64,000 bases of DNA. Origin: Flexivirga meconopsidis (GTDB lineage: Bacteria; Actinomycetota; Actinomycetes; Actinomycetales; Dermatophilaceae). Each line of letters starts with the position of its first letter. Position 1 is the first letter of the stretch. Position numbers and translations under genes: made by a program. The notes below the pieces were generated by a model. It was given only the letters and a program-made list of their open reading frames with translations. It was not told the origin of the DNA and made no database searches. The stretch is taken from NCBI RefSeq assembly GCF_026162425.1, contig NZ_JAOBQJ010000003.1, positions 434,001 through 498,000 of the forward strand. Direction: 5' to 3'. Below are positions 8,627-16,518 of the stretch, piece after piece.

Positions 8627-10515
8627 GGCGCGGTGATCAACTCGTCCGGCACGCCGAGCGCGTCCACGAGCGTCAGTGCGTGCGGGCGTAGCTCGCGGCA
8701 CAGGTCGTTCACCGAGGCAGTGACCGCGCGCGAACGGGTGGCGTTGATCCGCCCGTGCTCGATGAACCATGCCTTGTCCTGCTCGATCGAGCTCAGCGCG
8801 TAGAGCGTGAGGACTCGGCCGAGCAGGTCCTTGGCCGCGCCGGAGGTCATCGCCTCGTGGGCCTCCAGTGCGGCTTCGAGCACGCACCGGTCGATGTGCA
8901 CCCGGGCCGCGAAGAGCACGTGGTCCTGCGCGGCGTTGAACAGCTCGAAGGCATTGTCCTTGGTCGCTTTTCGCAGCCTGTTGCCCAACGTCTCGAGCAC
9001 GTGCTCGGCCCGCTGCTCGAACATCGACAGTGCCCAGGGCAGGCTGTCGGTGGCGGTGTCGTCGTCGCGACCGGTCGCGGTGTCGATCAGCCGCTGCAGT
9101 CCGGCGCGGCCGGCGGTGCGCTCGACGAGCCGGTCACCGAGCTGGCCGGCGATCTTGCCGACCATGCCCATCGCGTCCAGGTCGCCCCACATCTCCTTGT
9201 AGTCGGTGAGCAGACCCTTGGCCGCCAGTTGCAGCAGCACGGTGTTGTCGCCCTCAAAGGTTGCGAAGACGTCGACATCGGCGTGCATTTGCACCAGCTG
9301 GTTCTCGGCCATGTAACCCGCGCCGCCACACGCCTCGCGGCAGGCCTGGATGGTGTCGAGCGCGTGCCAGGTCGTGACCGCCTTGAGCCCGGCGACCCGC
9401 GACTCCAGCTCCCGCTGTCCTTCTTGATCGGGCTCCGCACCCTCACCCTGCAGCTCCTGCAACCGCTCGGTGACGGCGTTCTGCGCGAAGCTCAGCGCGT
9501 AGGCCTTCGCCAGGCGGGGGAGCAGATTGCGTTGGTGCGCAAGGTAATCGAGGATGACGTTCTCCTGCTCGGCGCCAGGTGCGGAGAACTGCCGCCGGGT
9601 GCTGCCGTAGCGGATCGCGATGGCCAGCGCCTTCTTCGCCGCGGCGCCCGAGCCGCCACCGACGCAGACCCGCCCGCGCACCAGAGTGCCGAGCATGGTG
9701 AAGAAGCGCCGGTCCGGGTTGTCGATCGACGAGACGTACTTACCGTCGTCGTCGATATCACCGAAGGCGTCGAGCAGATTGTCCTTCGGCACCCGCACCT
9801 GCTGGAAGGCGAAGGTGCCGTTGTCGACGCCCGGCAGCCCGCCCTTGACGCCGTTGTCGCCGATCGTCACTCCCGGCAACGGATTTCCCGCCTCGTCGCG
9901 CACCGGCACCAGCACCGCGTGGACTCCGTGCCCGCCCTCGGCGGTCTGCAACTGCGCGAAGACGACCGCCATCCGGGCATCCTTCGCGGCATTGCCGATG
10001 TAGGTCTTGACCGCGGACTCGGTCGGGGTGTCGATGATGAGTTCGTGCGTCGAATCGTCATACGTCGCAGTGGTTTCCAGTGCTTGGACGTTGCTGCCGT
10101 GGCCGACCTCGGTCATCGCGAACGACCCGAGCAGCTTCGCGGCCATGATGTCCTTGAGGTATGCCGCGTGGTGCCGTTCGGTGCCGAGGCGCGCGACCGC
10201 CCCGCCGAACAGCCCGAACTGCACGCCTACCTTCACCAGCAGCGACAGGTCCCCGAACGCCTGCATTTCGAAGAGCACGCACGAGGCGGCGTAGTCGAAC
10301 TCGCCGCCGAACGCCGTTGGGAAGCCGACCCGGCCGTAACCCTCGTCAGCAATCCGTTGCAGCGATTTCGTTGTCAGCTCTCGGTGTTCGGCGATGCTCA
10401 GGCCGTATGGCGCGAGCATCCAGTCGGCCGACAACTCGTCGCGAGCGCGGCGCCGCAGCTCGGCCCACCGGCCGTCGAGGGTGTCACGCAGTTCGGTGAC
10501 GATGGGATCGCTCAT
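8614..10515 (-). CDS. Acyl-CoA dehydrogenase/oxidase, FadE5-like
   Basis: The 633-residue flavoprotein is longer than the usual 380-400 aa acyl-CoA dehydrogenase and has the C-terminal extension of FadE5/acyl-CoA oxidase-type enzymes. The FAD/substrate motifs are SFAMTEVGHGSNVQ and RRQFSAPGAEQENVILDY; ACREACGGAGYMAENQ and FATFEGDNTVLLQ mark the C-terminal dehydrogenase core. The ATG at 10515 is favoured over a GTG three bases upstream because AAGGAG is well spaced. The TetR gene lies 32 bases upstream on the same strand and the thiolase, FabG and MaoC genes run divergently, as in M. tuberculosis Rv0241c-Rv0244c. The inferred role is alpha,beta-dehydrogenation of fatty acyl-CoAs. Confidence 0.9.
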   Translation of the reverse strand: MSDPIVTELRDTLDGRWAELRRRARDELSADWMLAPYGLSIAEHRELTTKSLQRIADEGYGRVGFPTAFGGEFDYAASCVLFEMQAFGDLSLLVKVGVQFGLFGGAVARLGTERHHAAYLKDIMAAKLLGSFAMTEVGHGSNVQALETTATYDDSTHELIIDTPTESAVKTYIGNAAKDARMAVVFAQLQTAEGGHGVHAVLVPVRDEAGNPLPGVTIGDNGVKGGLPGVDNGTFAFQQVRVPKDNLLDAFGDIDDDGKYVSSIDNPDRRFFTMLGTLVRGRVCVGGGSGAAAKKALAIAIRYGSTRRQFSAPGAEQENVILDYLAHQRNLLPRLAKAYALSFAQNAVTERLQELQGEGAEPDQEGQRELESRVAGLKAVTTWHALDTIQACREACGGAGYMAENQLVQMHADVDVFATFEGDNTVLLQLAAKGLLTDYKEMWGDLDAMGMVGKIAGQLGDRLVERTAGRAGLQRLIDTATGRDDDTATDSLPWALSMFEQRAEHVLETLGNRLRKATKDNAFELFNAAQDHVLFAARVHIDRCVLEAALEAHEAMTSGAAKDLLGRVLTLYALSSIEQDKAWFIEHGRINATRSRAVTASVNDLCRELRPHALTLVDALGVPDELITAPIAQ

Positions 10516-10547
10516 CACACTCTCCTTCGAGGTGGTGTTGCTGGCGG

Positions 10548-11261
10548 TCAGGTCCCCGGCGGGTCCCCGCCGGAGTCTTCTCCCGGGTCGATGCCGAGCA
10601 CGCCGGTCAGCCCGACCGACGCGAATGCCGCGAGGTATCGCACGACGACCTCGCGTGGTGGCCGCTCGGGGTCGGCGAGCCAGCGGTCTGCCGACTCTCG
10701 CACGAACCCGATCAGCCCGTGTGCCCAGATGCGCGCGGCGGTCGTGTCCTGTCCGGTGGCGGCCAGGGCTTCGGCAAAGATCGGTTCGAGCACCTGGGCG
10801 ATGGTGTCGCTGATGCCGGCGACCGGGTCTTCGTCGGGCGCGACGTTCAGTGCCGGGCGCCGGACCACGAAGCGGTAGACCTCGGGATCGCGTTCCACCT
10901 GGCGCAGATAACTGTCGATGACGGCCTCGATGAGTGCACGGGCGTGACCGGCGAACGGCGTGGCGCCGGTCGTCGTCCCCACCGTGTCGACCTCGCTCAG
11001 CACCTTCTGCACATCGCCGAGGATGCGGTTGTCGACGCTCTCGCAGACGGCCAGGTAGAGACCCATGCGATCGCCCAGGTGCCGGTAGATGACGGTCTTG
11101 CTGGTGCCGGCCTCGGCGGCGATCTCATCCATCCCGACCGCGGCGCCGTAGCTGCGGATCGCGCGCACCGCAGCGTCGATCAACTCGCGTCGTCGCTGCT
11201 CGCGATGCTGCGTCCACCGCGCATCGCGACCGTCCACGCGGGTCTCCTCCGGCATACCCAT
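10548..11261 (-). CDS. TetR family regulator of the fatty-acid locus
   Basis: The 237-residue protein has a TetR helix-turn-helix at residues about 22-72 (RRRELIDAAVRAIRSYGA, then IAAEAGTSKTVIYRHLGDRM) and a helical ligand-binding C-domain. It is cotranscribed with the acyl-CoA dehydrogenase and divergent from the thiolase gene. It is therefore very likely a local repressor released by an acyl-CoA, though the ligand is not readable. Confidence 0.92.
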   Translation of the reverse strand: MGMPEETRVDGRDARWTQHREQRRRELIDAAVRAIRSYGAAVGMDEIAAEAGTSKTVIYRHLGDRMGLYLAVCESVDNRILGDVQKVLSEVDTVGTTTGATPFAGHARALIEAVIDSYLRQVERDPEVYRFVVRRPALNVAPDEDPVAGISDTIAQVLEPIFAEALAATGQDTTAARIWAHGLIGFVRESADRWLADPERPPREVVVRYLAAFASVGLTGVLGIDPGEDSGGDPPGT

Positions 11262-11267
11262 GACAAT

Positions 11268-11304
11268 CGAGAGTATCCGAAACTCGCTGTACCTGCTACT
11301 CTCG
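11268..11304. promoter_or_regulatory. Candidate TetR operator in the divergent promoter
   Basis: The 91-base gap between tetR and the thiolase gene holds a perfect 8-bp inverted repeat, CGAGAGTA at 11268-11275 and TACTCTCG at 11297-11304. A nested shorter palindrome GAGT-N7-ACTC sits at 11271-11285. The position just upstream of both starts is typical for TetR sites. Binding is inferred. Confidence 0.5.
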
Positions 11305-11352
11305 GTATCGGTAATTCACCCGCTCAGTTCGACCCCCAAGGGAGACTCCCTC

Positions 11353-12630
11353 ATGAGCCCTCGTGACGTTTACGTCCTCGGTGGCAACCGGATCCCGTTC
11401 GTGCGATCCGGTGGCAAATACCTCAAGGCTTCCAACCAGGACATGCTGACGACCGCGATCGACGGCCTGGTCTCGCGCTACGGCCTCGCCGGCGAGCGTC
11501 TCGGGGAGGTCGCAGCCGGTGCGGTGCTGAAGCACTCGCGCGACTTCAACCTCACCCGCGAGTCCGTGCTCGGCTCGCACCTGTCGCCGACCACCCCGGC
11601 GTATGACGTGCAGCAGGCCTGCGGCACCGGTCTCGAGGCGGCGATCCTGGTCGCGAACAAGATCGCGCTCGGGCAGATCGACTCGGCCATCGCCGGCGGC
11701 ACCGACACCACCTCGGACGCACCGCTCGCGATCAACGACGGTCTGCGCCGCACGCTGATGAAGGCCAACTACGCCAAGACGCCGCAGCAGCGCATCTCGG
11801 CCGTGCTCAAGATTCGCCCGGCGCAGCTGGCGCCGGAGCAGCCGACCAACGGCGAGCCGCGCACCGGCCTGTCGATGGGTGAGCACCAGGCGATCACCAC
11901 CAAGGAGTGGGGCATCACCCGCGAGGCGCAGGACGAGCTGACGGCGCTCAGCCACCAGAACCTCGCCGCCGCCTACGACCGCGGCTTCTTCGACGACCTG
12001 ATCACGCCCTACCTCGGGGTGACCAAGGACAACAACCTCCGGCCGGACTCCACGGTCGAGAAGCTCGCCAAGCTCAAGCCGGTCTTCGGCAAGGGTGAGG
12101 GCGCCACGATGACGGCCGGCAACTCCACGCCGCTCACCGACGGCGCCTCCGCGGTGCTGCTCGGCACCAAGGAGTGGGCCGACGAGCACAAGATCACCCC
12201 GCTCGCCCGGTTCGTCGACGGCGAGACCGCGGCGGTGGACTACGTCACCGGCAACGAGGGCCTGTTGATGGCCCCGCCATACGCCATCGCGCGGCTGCTG
12301 CAGCGCAACAACCTGACCCTGCAGGACTTCGACTTCTACGAGATCCACGAGGCGTTCGCGTCCACCGTGCTGTGCCACCTGGCCGCGATGGAGAGCGCCG
12401 AGTTCTGCAAGGAGAAGCTGGGTCTGGAGGCACCGCTGGGCTCGATCGACCGCAGCAAGCTCAACGTCAACGGTTCCTCGCTCGCCGCGGGGCACCCCTT
12501 CGCCGCGACCGGTGGCCGGATCATCGCCTCGGCCGCAAAACAGTTGCACGAGAAGGGTTCCGGCCGGGCGCTCATCTCGATCTGCGCCGCGGGTGGCCTC
12601 GGTGTGGTGGCCATTCTGGAGGCAGCGTGA
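11353..12630 (+). CDS. Acetyl-CoA C-acyltransferase (thiolase), FadA2-like
   Basis: 425 residues from ATG 11353, which has AAGGGAG 8-15 bases upstream; an in-frame ATG at 11260 would overlap the TetR start and operator and is rejected. Thiolase catalytic residues are present: nucleophile C90 in QQACGTGLEA, the EIHEAFAS loop, H381 in GHPFAATGG and C411 in CAAGGLG. It catalyses thiolytic cleavage (or Claisen condensation) of 3-ketoacyl-CoA. It is the first gene of a run with FabG and MaoC hydratase, which together cover hydratase, dehydrogenase and thiolase steps. Confidence 0.93.
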   Translation: MSPRDVYVLGGNRIPFVRSGGKYLKASNQDMLTTAIDGLVSRYGLAGERLGEVAAGAVLKHSRDFNLTRESVLGSHLSPTTPAYDVQQACGTGLEAAILVANKIALGQIDSAIAGGTDTTSDAPLAINDGLRRTLMKANYAKTPQQRISAVLKIRPAQLAPEQPTNGEPRTGLSMGEHQAITTKEWGITREAQDELTALSHQNLAAAYDRGFFDDLITPYLGVTKDNNLRPDSTVEKLAKLKPVFGKGEGATMTAGNSTPLTDGASAVLLGTKEWADEHKITPLARFVDGETAAVDYVTGNEGLLMAPPYAIARLLQRNNLTLQDFDFYEIHEAFASTVLCHLAAMESAEFCKEKLGLEAPLGSIDRSKLNVNGSSLAAGHPFAATGGRIIASAAKQLHEKGSGRALISICAAGGLGVVAILEAA

Positions 12631-12677
12631 TGACGCACGAGCGACGCCCGCAGACGACGACAAAGGAGCGATAGACG

Positions 12678-14045
12678 ATGGCTGACACTTATTCGAACCT
12701 GGTCAACAAGAACCCGCTCGGCAAGAAGGTAGCCAGCCAGTTCGGGCTGCCCAAGCCGGCCCTGCTGCGCCGCTACAAGGAGGGCCAGCAGCTGCTCGAA
12801 GGGCCGGCCGCCGTGGCCGGCATCGGCTCCGCGCCGGTCGCCGCCTCCGCGTCGGCGATCGTCAAGGCGTCGGGCGGCGAGGTCGTCGACGCCACCCCCG
12901 AGACGTCGTATGACGCGCGCCTGGCCGCGATCGTCTTCGACGCCACGCAGGCGCGCACGCTCGACCAGCTCGACGAGCTGCGTCAGGTCGTCGCCCCCGC
13001 GTTGAAGAAGACCGGCTCGTCCGCGCGGCTGGTCGTCATCGGCACCACGCCGAGCGAACTGTCCGACCCCGAGGCCGCCGCCACCCAGCAGGCGCTGGAG
13101 GGCATCACCCGCTCGATCGGCAAGGAGATGCTGCGCGGCGGCACCGCCAACCTGCTGTGGGTGGACGAGAAGGCACAGGGTGACTCGGCCGTGCTGGCCG
13201 CCCCGCTGCGCTTCCTGCTGTCGAGCCGCTCGGCATACGTCTCGGGTCAGCCGATCCGAGTGCGGGACGCCGACGTGCCCGACGTCGACGACTGGCACTC
13301 CCCGCTCGCCGGCGAGACCGCCGTGATCACCGGTGCCGCGCGCGGCATCGGCGCCGAGATCGCCAAGGTGTTCGCCCGGGCCGGAGCCAATCTGATCCTG
13401 GTCGACATTCCCGCCTCCGGCGAGGCGCTCAGCAAGGTCGCCAATTCGCTCGGGGCGACCGCCCTGCAGCTCGACGTGACCGCGGCCGACGCCGGCGAGC
13501 GCATCGCCGAGGCGGTCGCGCGCAAGAGCGACAAGCTCGACGTGATGGTGCACAACGCCGGCATCACCCGCGACAAACTCTTCGTCAACACCGACGAAAA
13601 CCGTTGGGGCAGTGTGCTGGACGTCAACCTGCGCGCGCAGTTCCGGATCAACAAGGTGCTGCTCGACAAGGGTGTGAAGGGCGGTCTCGCCGACGGCGGC
13701 CGGATCATCGGCGTCGCCTCGATCAGCGGCATCGGCGGCAACCGCGGCCAGTCCAACTACGCCGCGTCCAAGGCCGGCGTGATCGGCATGGTGCGGCAAC
13801 TGTCGCAGACGCTCGCCGACCGGAACATCACCGTCAACGCGGTCGCGCCCGGCTTCATCGAGACCGAGATGACCGCCAAGATCCCGTTCGCCACCCGCGA
13901 GGTCGGCCGCCGGCTCAACTCGCTGCTGCAGGGCGGCCAGCCGGTCGACGTCGGCGAGGCGATCGCGTTCTTCGCCGAGCCCGGCTCGGCGGGCGTGACC
14001 GGCCAGGTGCTGCGCGTCTGCGGCCAGAGCCAGCTCGGCGCCTGA
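12678..14045 (+). CDS. fabG: High-molecular-weight 3-oxoacyl-ACP/CoA reductase (FabG4-like)
   Basis: 455 residues, nearly twice the length of ordinary FabG. Residues 1-205 form a degenerate flavodoxin-like domain, as in M. tuberculosis FabG4. The SDR domain has TGAARGIG at 218-225, the catalytic S348 and Y361/K365 in SNYAASKAG, and HNAGITRD at 292-299. The family reduces 3-ketoacyl thioesters or oxidises 3-hydroxyacyl-CoA, with NADH in FabG4. It starts 47 bases after the thiolase and is presumably cotranscribed. Confidence 0.93.
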   Translation: MADTYSNLVNKNPLGKKVASQFGLPKPALLRRYKEGQQLLEGPAAVAGIGSAPVAASASAIVKASGGEVVDATPETSYDARLAAIVFDATQARTLDQLDELRQVVAPALKKTGSSARLVVIGTTPSELSDPEAAATQQALEGITRSIGKEMLRGGTANLLWVDEKAQGDSAVLAAPLRFLLSSRSAYVSGQPIRVRDADVPDVDDWHSPLAGETAVITGAARGIGAEIAKVFARAGANLILVDIPASGEALSKVANSLGATALQLDVTAADAGERIAEAVARKSDKLDVMVHNAGITRDKLFVNTDENRWGSVLDVNLRAQFRINKVLLDKGVKGGLADGGRIIGVASISGIGGNRGQSNYAASKAGVIGMVRQLSQTLADRNITVNAVAPGFIETEMTAKIPFATREVGRRLNSLLQGGQPVDVGEAIAFFAEPGSAGVTGQVLRVCGQSQLGA

Positions 14046-14056
14046 CCACCCCACGA

Positions 14057-14092
14057 AGTTCTTCGCTCGTTCCTCGCTCCGATACTTCGCGG
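14057..14092. repeat. Short GC-skewed repeat (TTCGCTCGTTCCTCGCTCC type)
   Basis: The gap between fabG and the MaoC gene contains a CGAAGTTCTTCGCTCG block similar in wording to the sequence at 15504-15536 (CGAACTCGTTCCTCGTTCC). Such blocks are common in intergenic DNA of Micrococcales. No function is assigned. Confidence 0.35.
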
Positions 14093-14115
14093 GGACCCCG
14101 ACTCCAAGAACGGTG

Positions 14116-14988
14116 ATGTCGATGACGAAAGTGATCGAACTCAAATCCGCGCCGTCGCTGGGCAAGCTCTACGCCAAGGCGGTCGCGTCCTCGCGCGGCC
14201 GCCGCGGCAAGGGCGGCCTGCCCGACGTCAAGGTGGTGCGCAAGGGCGTCAAGGTCGACCCGAGCGCGCTCGCCGACTACGACCACGTGTGCGGCTACAC
14301 GCTGCGTGAAGAGCTGCCCGCGACCTACCTGCACAATCTGGTATTCCCTTTGCAGGTAACGCTTTTCACGCAAGGCAAGTATCCGTACCCGCTCGTCGGC
14401 AGCGTGCACCTCGACAACACGCTGACCGTCCACCGCCCGGTGACCCTGGACGAGACCCTTGACCTCTCGACGTGGGCGACCAACGCCCGCCCGCACAAGA
14501 GCGGCGTCCAGGTCGACGTCGTCTCGCAGGCACACGTCGGCGACGAGCTCGTCTGGGAGGGGCTGGCGACATACCTCTATCGCGGTCAGCGGATCGACGG
14601 CGACGTGCCGCCGCGGCCCGAGGAGGACGAGGCGCCGGACGGCCCCGGGATGATCTGGCGGCTGCCCGGCGACCTCGGCCGGCAGTTCTCCACGGTGAGC
14701 GGCGACGTCAACCCGATCCACATGCACCCGCTCAGCGCGAAGGCGATGGGCTTCCCGTCGGCGATCGTGCACGGCATGTGGAGCCAGGCGGCGATGCTCG
14801 CGGCCATCGAGAACCGTCTCCCGGACTCGTATGTCGCGACGATGTCGTTCCGCAAGCCGGTCGTCATCCCGGGCACGACCCGCCTCGTCGCCCACCAGGG
14901 CGGACAGGACGGATCGTGGGAGCTGGCGCTGCGCAACCACCGCAAGGGCACCGAGCTCGTGCGGGGGCAGGTGCGGCCGATTTCGTGA
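14116..14988 (+). CDS. MaoC-like (R)-specific enoyl-CoA hydratase, HtdX-like
   Basis: 290 residues. The C-terminal hot-dog half carries the hydratase-2 motif, FSTVSGDVNPIHMHPLSAKA followed by IVHGMWSQ; the Asp/His pair is catalytic in the family. The N-terminal half is a degenerate hot-dog. ATG 14116 or 14122 (or GTG 14113) are all possible; none has a strong ribosome-binding site. With the preceding thiolase and FabG it completes the Rv0241c-type gene set. Dehydration of (3R)-hydroxyacyl-CoA is inferred. Confidence 0.9.
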   Translation: MSMTKVIELKSAPSLGKLYAKAVASSRGRRGKGGLPDVKVVRKGVKVDPSALADYDHVCGYTLREELPATYLHNLVFPLQVTLFTQGKYPYPLVGSVHLDNTLTVHRPVTLDETLDLSTWATNARPHKSGVQVDVVSQAHVGDELVWEGLATYLYRGQRIDGDVPPRPEEDEAPDGPGMIWRLPGDLGRQFSTVSGDVNPIHMHPLSAKAMGFPSAIVHGMWSQAAMLAAIENRLPDSYVATMSFRKPVVIPGTTRLVAHQGGQDGSWELALRNHRKGTELVRGQVRPIS

Positions 14989-15063
14989 TCGGAGAGGCAG
15001 TGAGGTAGCCTTTTCGCTGCGCTGCTCGGCAGGGTGACAATCCGTCACGCGCCGGTCAGGCAG

Positions 15064-15136
15064 GCCCCTATAGCTCAGTCGGCAGAGCGTCTCCATGGTA
15101 AGGAGAAGGTCAACGGTTCGATTCCGTTTGGGGGCT
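15064..15136 (+). tRNA. tRNA-Thr (anticodon GGT)
   Basis: Acceptor stem GCCCCTA/TGGGGGC (one G-U), D arm TAGCTCAGTCGGCAGAGC, anticodon loop ATGGTAA with GGT, T arm GGTTCGATTCC. CCA is not encoded. It heads the Thr-Met-rpmG cluster conserved across actinobacteria. Confidence 0.95.
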
Positions 15137-15182
15137 CCGATGGGTCCGACGGTCCACCTCGCGTGGTCCGGGGCCCGTCCGA

Positions 15183-15256
15183 GGCGGGATAGCTCAGCTG
15201 GTTAGAGCGCACGACTCATAATCGTGAGGTCGCGGGATCGAGCCCCGCTCCCGCTA
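15183..15256 (+). tRNA. Elongator tRNA-Met (anticodon CAT)
   Basis: Acceptor GGCGGGA/TCCCGCT (G-U closing pair), anticodon arm CACGA-CTCATAA-TCGTG, T arm GCGGGATCGAGCCCCGC. The first pair is not the mismatched C-A of initiator tRNA, so this is the elongator. CCA is not encoded. Confidence 0.94.
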
Positions 15257-15310
15257 CTGAACATTTCCGCATCACCCAAGACAGACACGTAATTTCGAGA
15301 GCAGGTTGCC

Positions 15311-15481
15311 GTGGCCAGCAAGAGCGCAGACATTCGCCCCAAGATCACCTTGGCGTGCACCGAGTGCAAAGAGCGCAACTACGTCACCAAGAAGAACCGG
15401 CGCAACAACCCCGACCGCGTCGAGTTCATGAAGTACTGCCCGCGGGACCGCAAGCACACGCTGCACCGCGAGACTCGCTAG
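15311..15481 (+). CDS. rpmG: 50S ribosomal protein L33
   Basis: A 56-codon gene with a GTG start. The product reads [20 protein letters not shown], then [16 protein letters not shown], ending HRETR, a clear L33 match. The first zinc knuckle CTEC (C16, C19) is intact. The second knuckle, usually CPxC, is CPRD: C43 is kept but the fourth ligand position is D46. It may be a Cys3-Asp site or a form on the way to the zinc-free C-minus type. The position after tRNA-Met and before the HadA/HadB-like pair is the standard actinobacterial arrangement. Confidence 0.93.
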   Translation: MASKSADIRPKITLACTECKERNYVTKKNRRNNPDRVEFMKYCPRDRKHTLHRETR

Positions 15482-15503
15482 ATTTTTGGTCGCGGTTCCT
15501 CCT

Positions 15504-15536
15504 CGATCAGCGAACTCGTTCCTCGTTCCCTGATCG
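15504..15536. terminator. Possible stem-loop after rpmG
   Basis: CGATCAG/CTGATCG 7-bp arms around a 19-base loop, 22 bases after the rpmG stop. It is a weak candidate terminator; the stronger hairpin at 15580-15623 is the likelier one. Confidence 0.3.
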
Positions 15537-15579
15537 CATCGTCACCACGACATCGGAATCGCCCGAACACGTACCGCTC

Positions 15580-15623
15580 AATGTGGACTTGTCACGTGCT
15601 ACAGCACGTGACAAGTCCACATT
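15580..15623. repeat. Long perfect palindrome, GACTTGTCACGTG family copy 1
   Basis: Two 21-bp arms, perfectly complementary, are separated by only AC. The core GACTTGTCACGTG/CACGTGACAAGTC recurs at 57012-57061. The hairpin ends in ATTTCG, lies 98 bases after rpmG and 36 bases before the hadA-like start, and could terminate the tRNA-rpmG transcript. Its reuse elsewhere suggests a dispersed element. Confidence 0.8.
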
Positions 15624-15659
15624 TCGTGGTAGCAGTGGGTCCTCGATAGGCTCGCGGGC

Positions 15660-16103
15660 ATGCCAGTGAACCCCGAGGTGGCGGGCCGCAGTTACCCGCC
15701 GTCACCGCCGTATGTCGTGTCGCGCGCGAAGATCGCCGAGTTCGCCAAGGCGGTCGGCGCCACCGATGAGGCCCACTTCGACCCCGCCGTCGCCAAGCAG
15801 CGCGGTTACGCCGATGTGATCGCGCCGCCGACCTTCGCGGTGCTGATCGCCCAGCAGGGCGAGGCGGCCGCGATGATCGACCCCGAGGCCGGCATCGACT
15901 TCAGCCGGCTGGTGCACGGCGAGGAGTCCTTCACCCACCACCGGCCGCTGACCGCCGGCGACGAGGTGCAGGCGACCACCACGATCGAGAAGGTCCGGCA
16001 GGCCGGCGGCCACTCGATGGTGACGTTGGGCACGCAGCTGACCACCGCCGACGGCGAGGTCGTGACCGACACGACCTCCGTGGTGGTGATCCGCGGTGAA
16101 TGA
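15660..16103 (+). CDS. HadA-like MaoC dehydratase subunit (FAS1-type N-domain)
   Basis: 147 residues: VNPEVAGRSYPPSPPYVVSR, then FAKAVGATDEAHFDPAVAK and APPTFAVLIAQQG. This is the substrate-binding hot-dog subunit of HadAB-type (3R)-hydroxyacyl dehydratases, lacking the catalytic D-x4-H pair. It overlaps the next gene by 8 bases, which implies a stoichiometric complex. In non-mycolate actinobacteria the substrate is not settled; a fatty-acid or polyketide-like acyl thioester is inferred. Confidence 0.9.
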   Translation: MPVNPEVAGRSYPPSPPYVVSRAKIAEFAKAVGATDEAHFDPAVAKQRGYADVIAPPTFAVLIAQQGEAAAMIDPEAGIDFSRLVHGEESFTHHRPLTAGDEVQATTTIEKVRQAGGHSMVTLGTQLTTADGEVVTDTTSVVVIRGE

Positions 16104-16518
16104 CCTCAAGCCCGGCGACCAGATCCCGCCGCGCACCGTCCACGTCGACCGCGCCACGCTGGTCCGTTATGCCGGTGCCAGCGGCGACTTCAACCCGATC
16201 CACTGGGACGAGCGCTTCGCCACCTCCGTCGGCCTTCCCGACGTCATCGCGCACGGCATGTGGACCATGGGCGCGGCGATCCAGCCGGTCGTGAACTGGC
16301 TCGGTGACGCCGGACGGGTCACGTCATACGGCGTGCGGTTCAGCGCACCCGTCCCCGTCTCGTATGACGGGGGCGCCGACATCCAGGTCGGCGGCACCGT
16401 GAAGGACGTCACCGACGGCACCGCCACGATCGACATCACCGCCACCCACGGCGACGACAAGGTCCTGGTGCGCGCCCGCGCGACCGTGGCGCTGACGCCC
16501 GCGCCGGCACGATCCTGA
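16096..16518 (+). CDS. HadB-like MaoC dehydratase, catalytic subunit
   Basis: 140 residues with a GTG start (GTGAATGA) that overlaps the hadA-like stop. The hydratase-2 motif is YAGASGDFNPIHWDERFA followed by IAHGMWTMG; the Asp and His are the catalytic pair. It forms the second gene of the coupled pair, and its TGA overlaps the murB ATG. No HadC-like third subunit is present. Confidence 0.92.
   Translation: MNDLKPGDQIPPRTVHVDRATLVRYAGASGDFNPIHWDERFATSVGLPDVIAHGMWTMGAAIQPVVNWLGDAGRVTSYGVRFSAPVPVSYDGGADIQVGGTVKDVTDGTATIDITATHGDDKVLVRARATVALTPAPARS

Noticed and set aside
8755-10878. 707-codon open frame on the plus strand opposite the acyl-CoA dehydrogenase and TetR genes
   Set aside because: High G+C keeps antisense frames open; the translation is low-complexity (V/L/R/D-rich) and the minus strand has clear family motifs.
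12336-14165. 609-codon minus-strand frame opposite fabG
   Set aside because: Antisense to a gene with intact SDR motifs; no recognisable protein.
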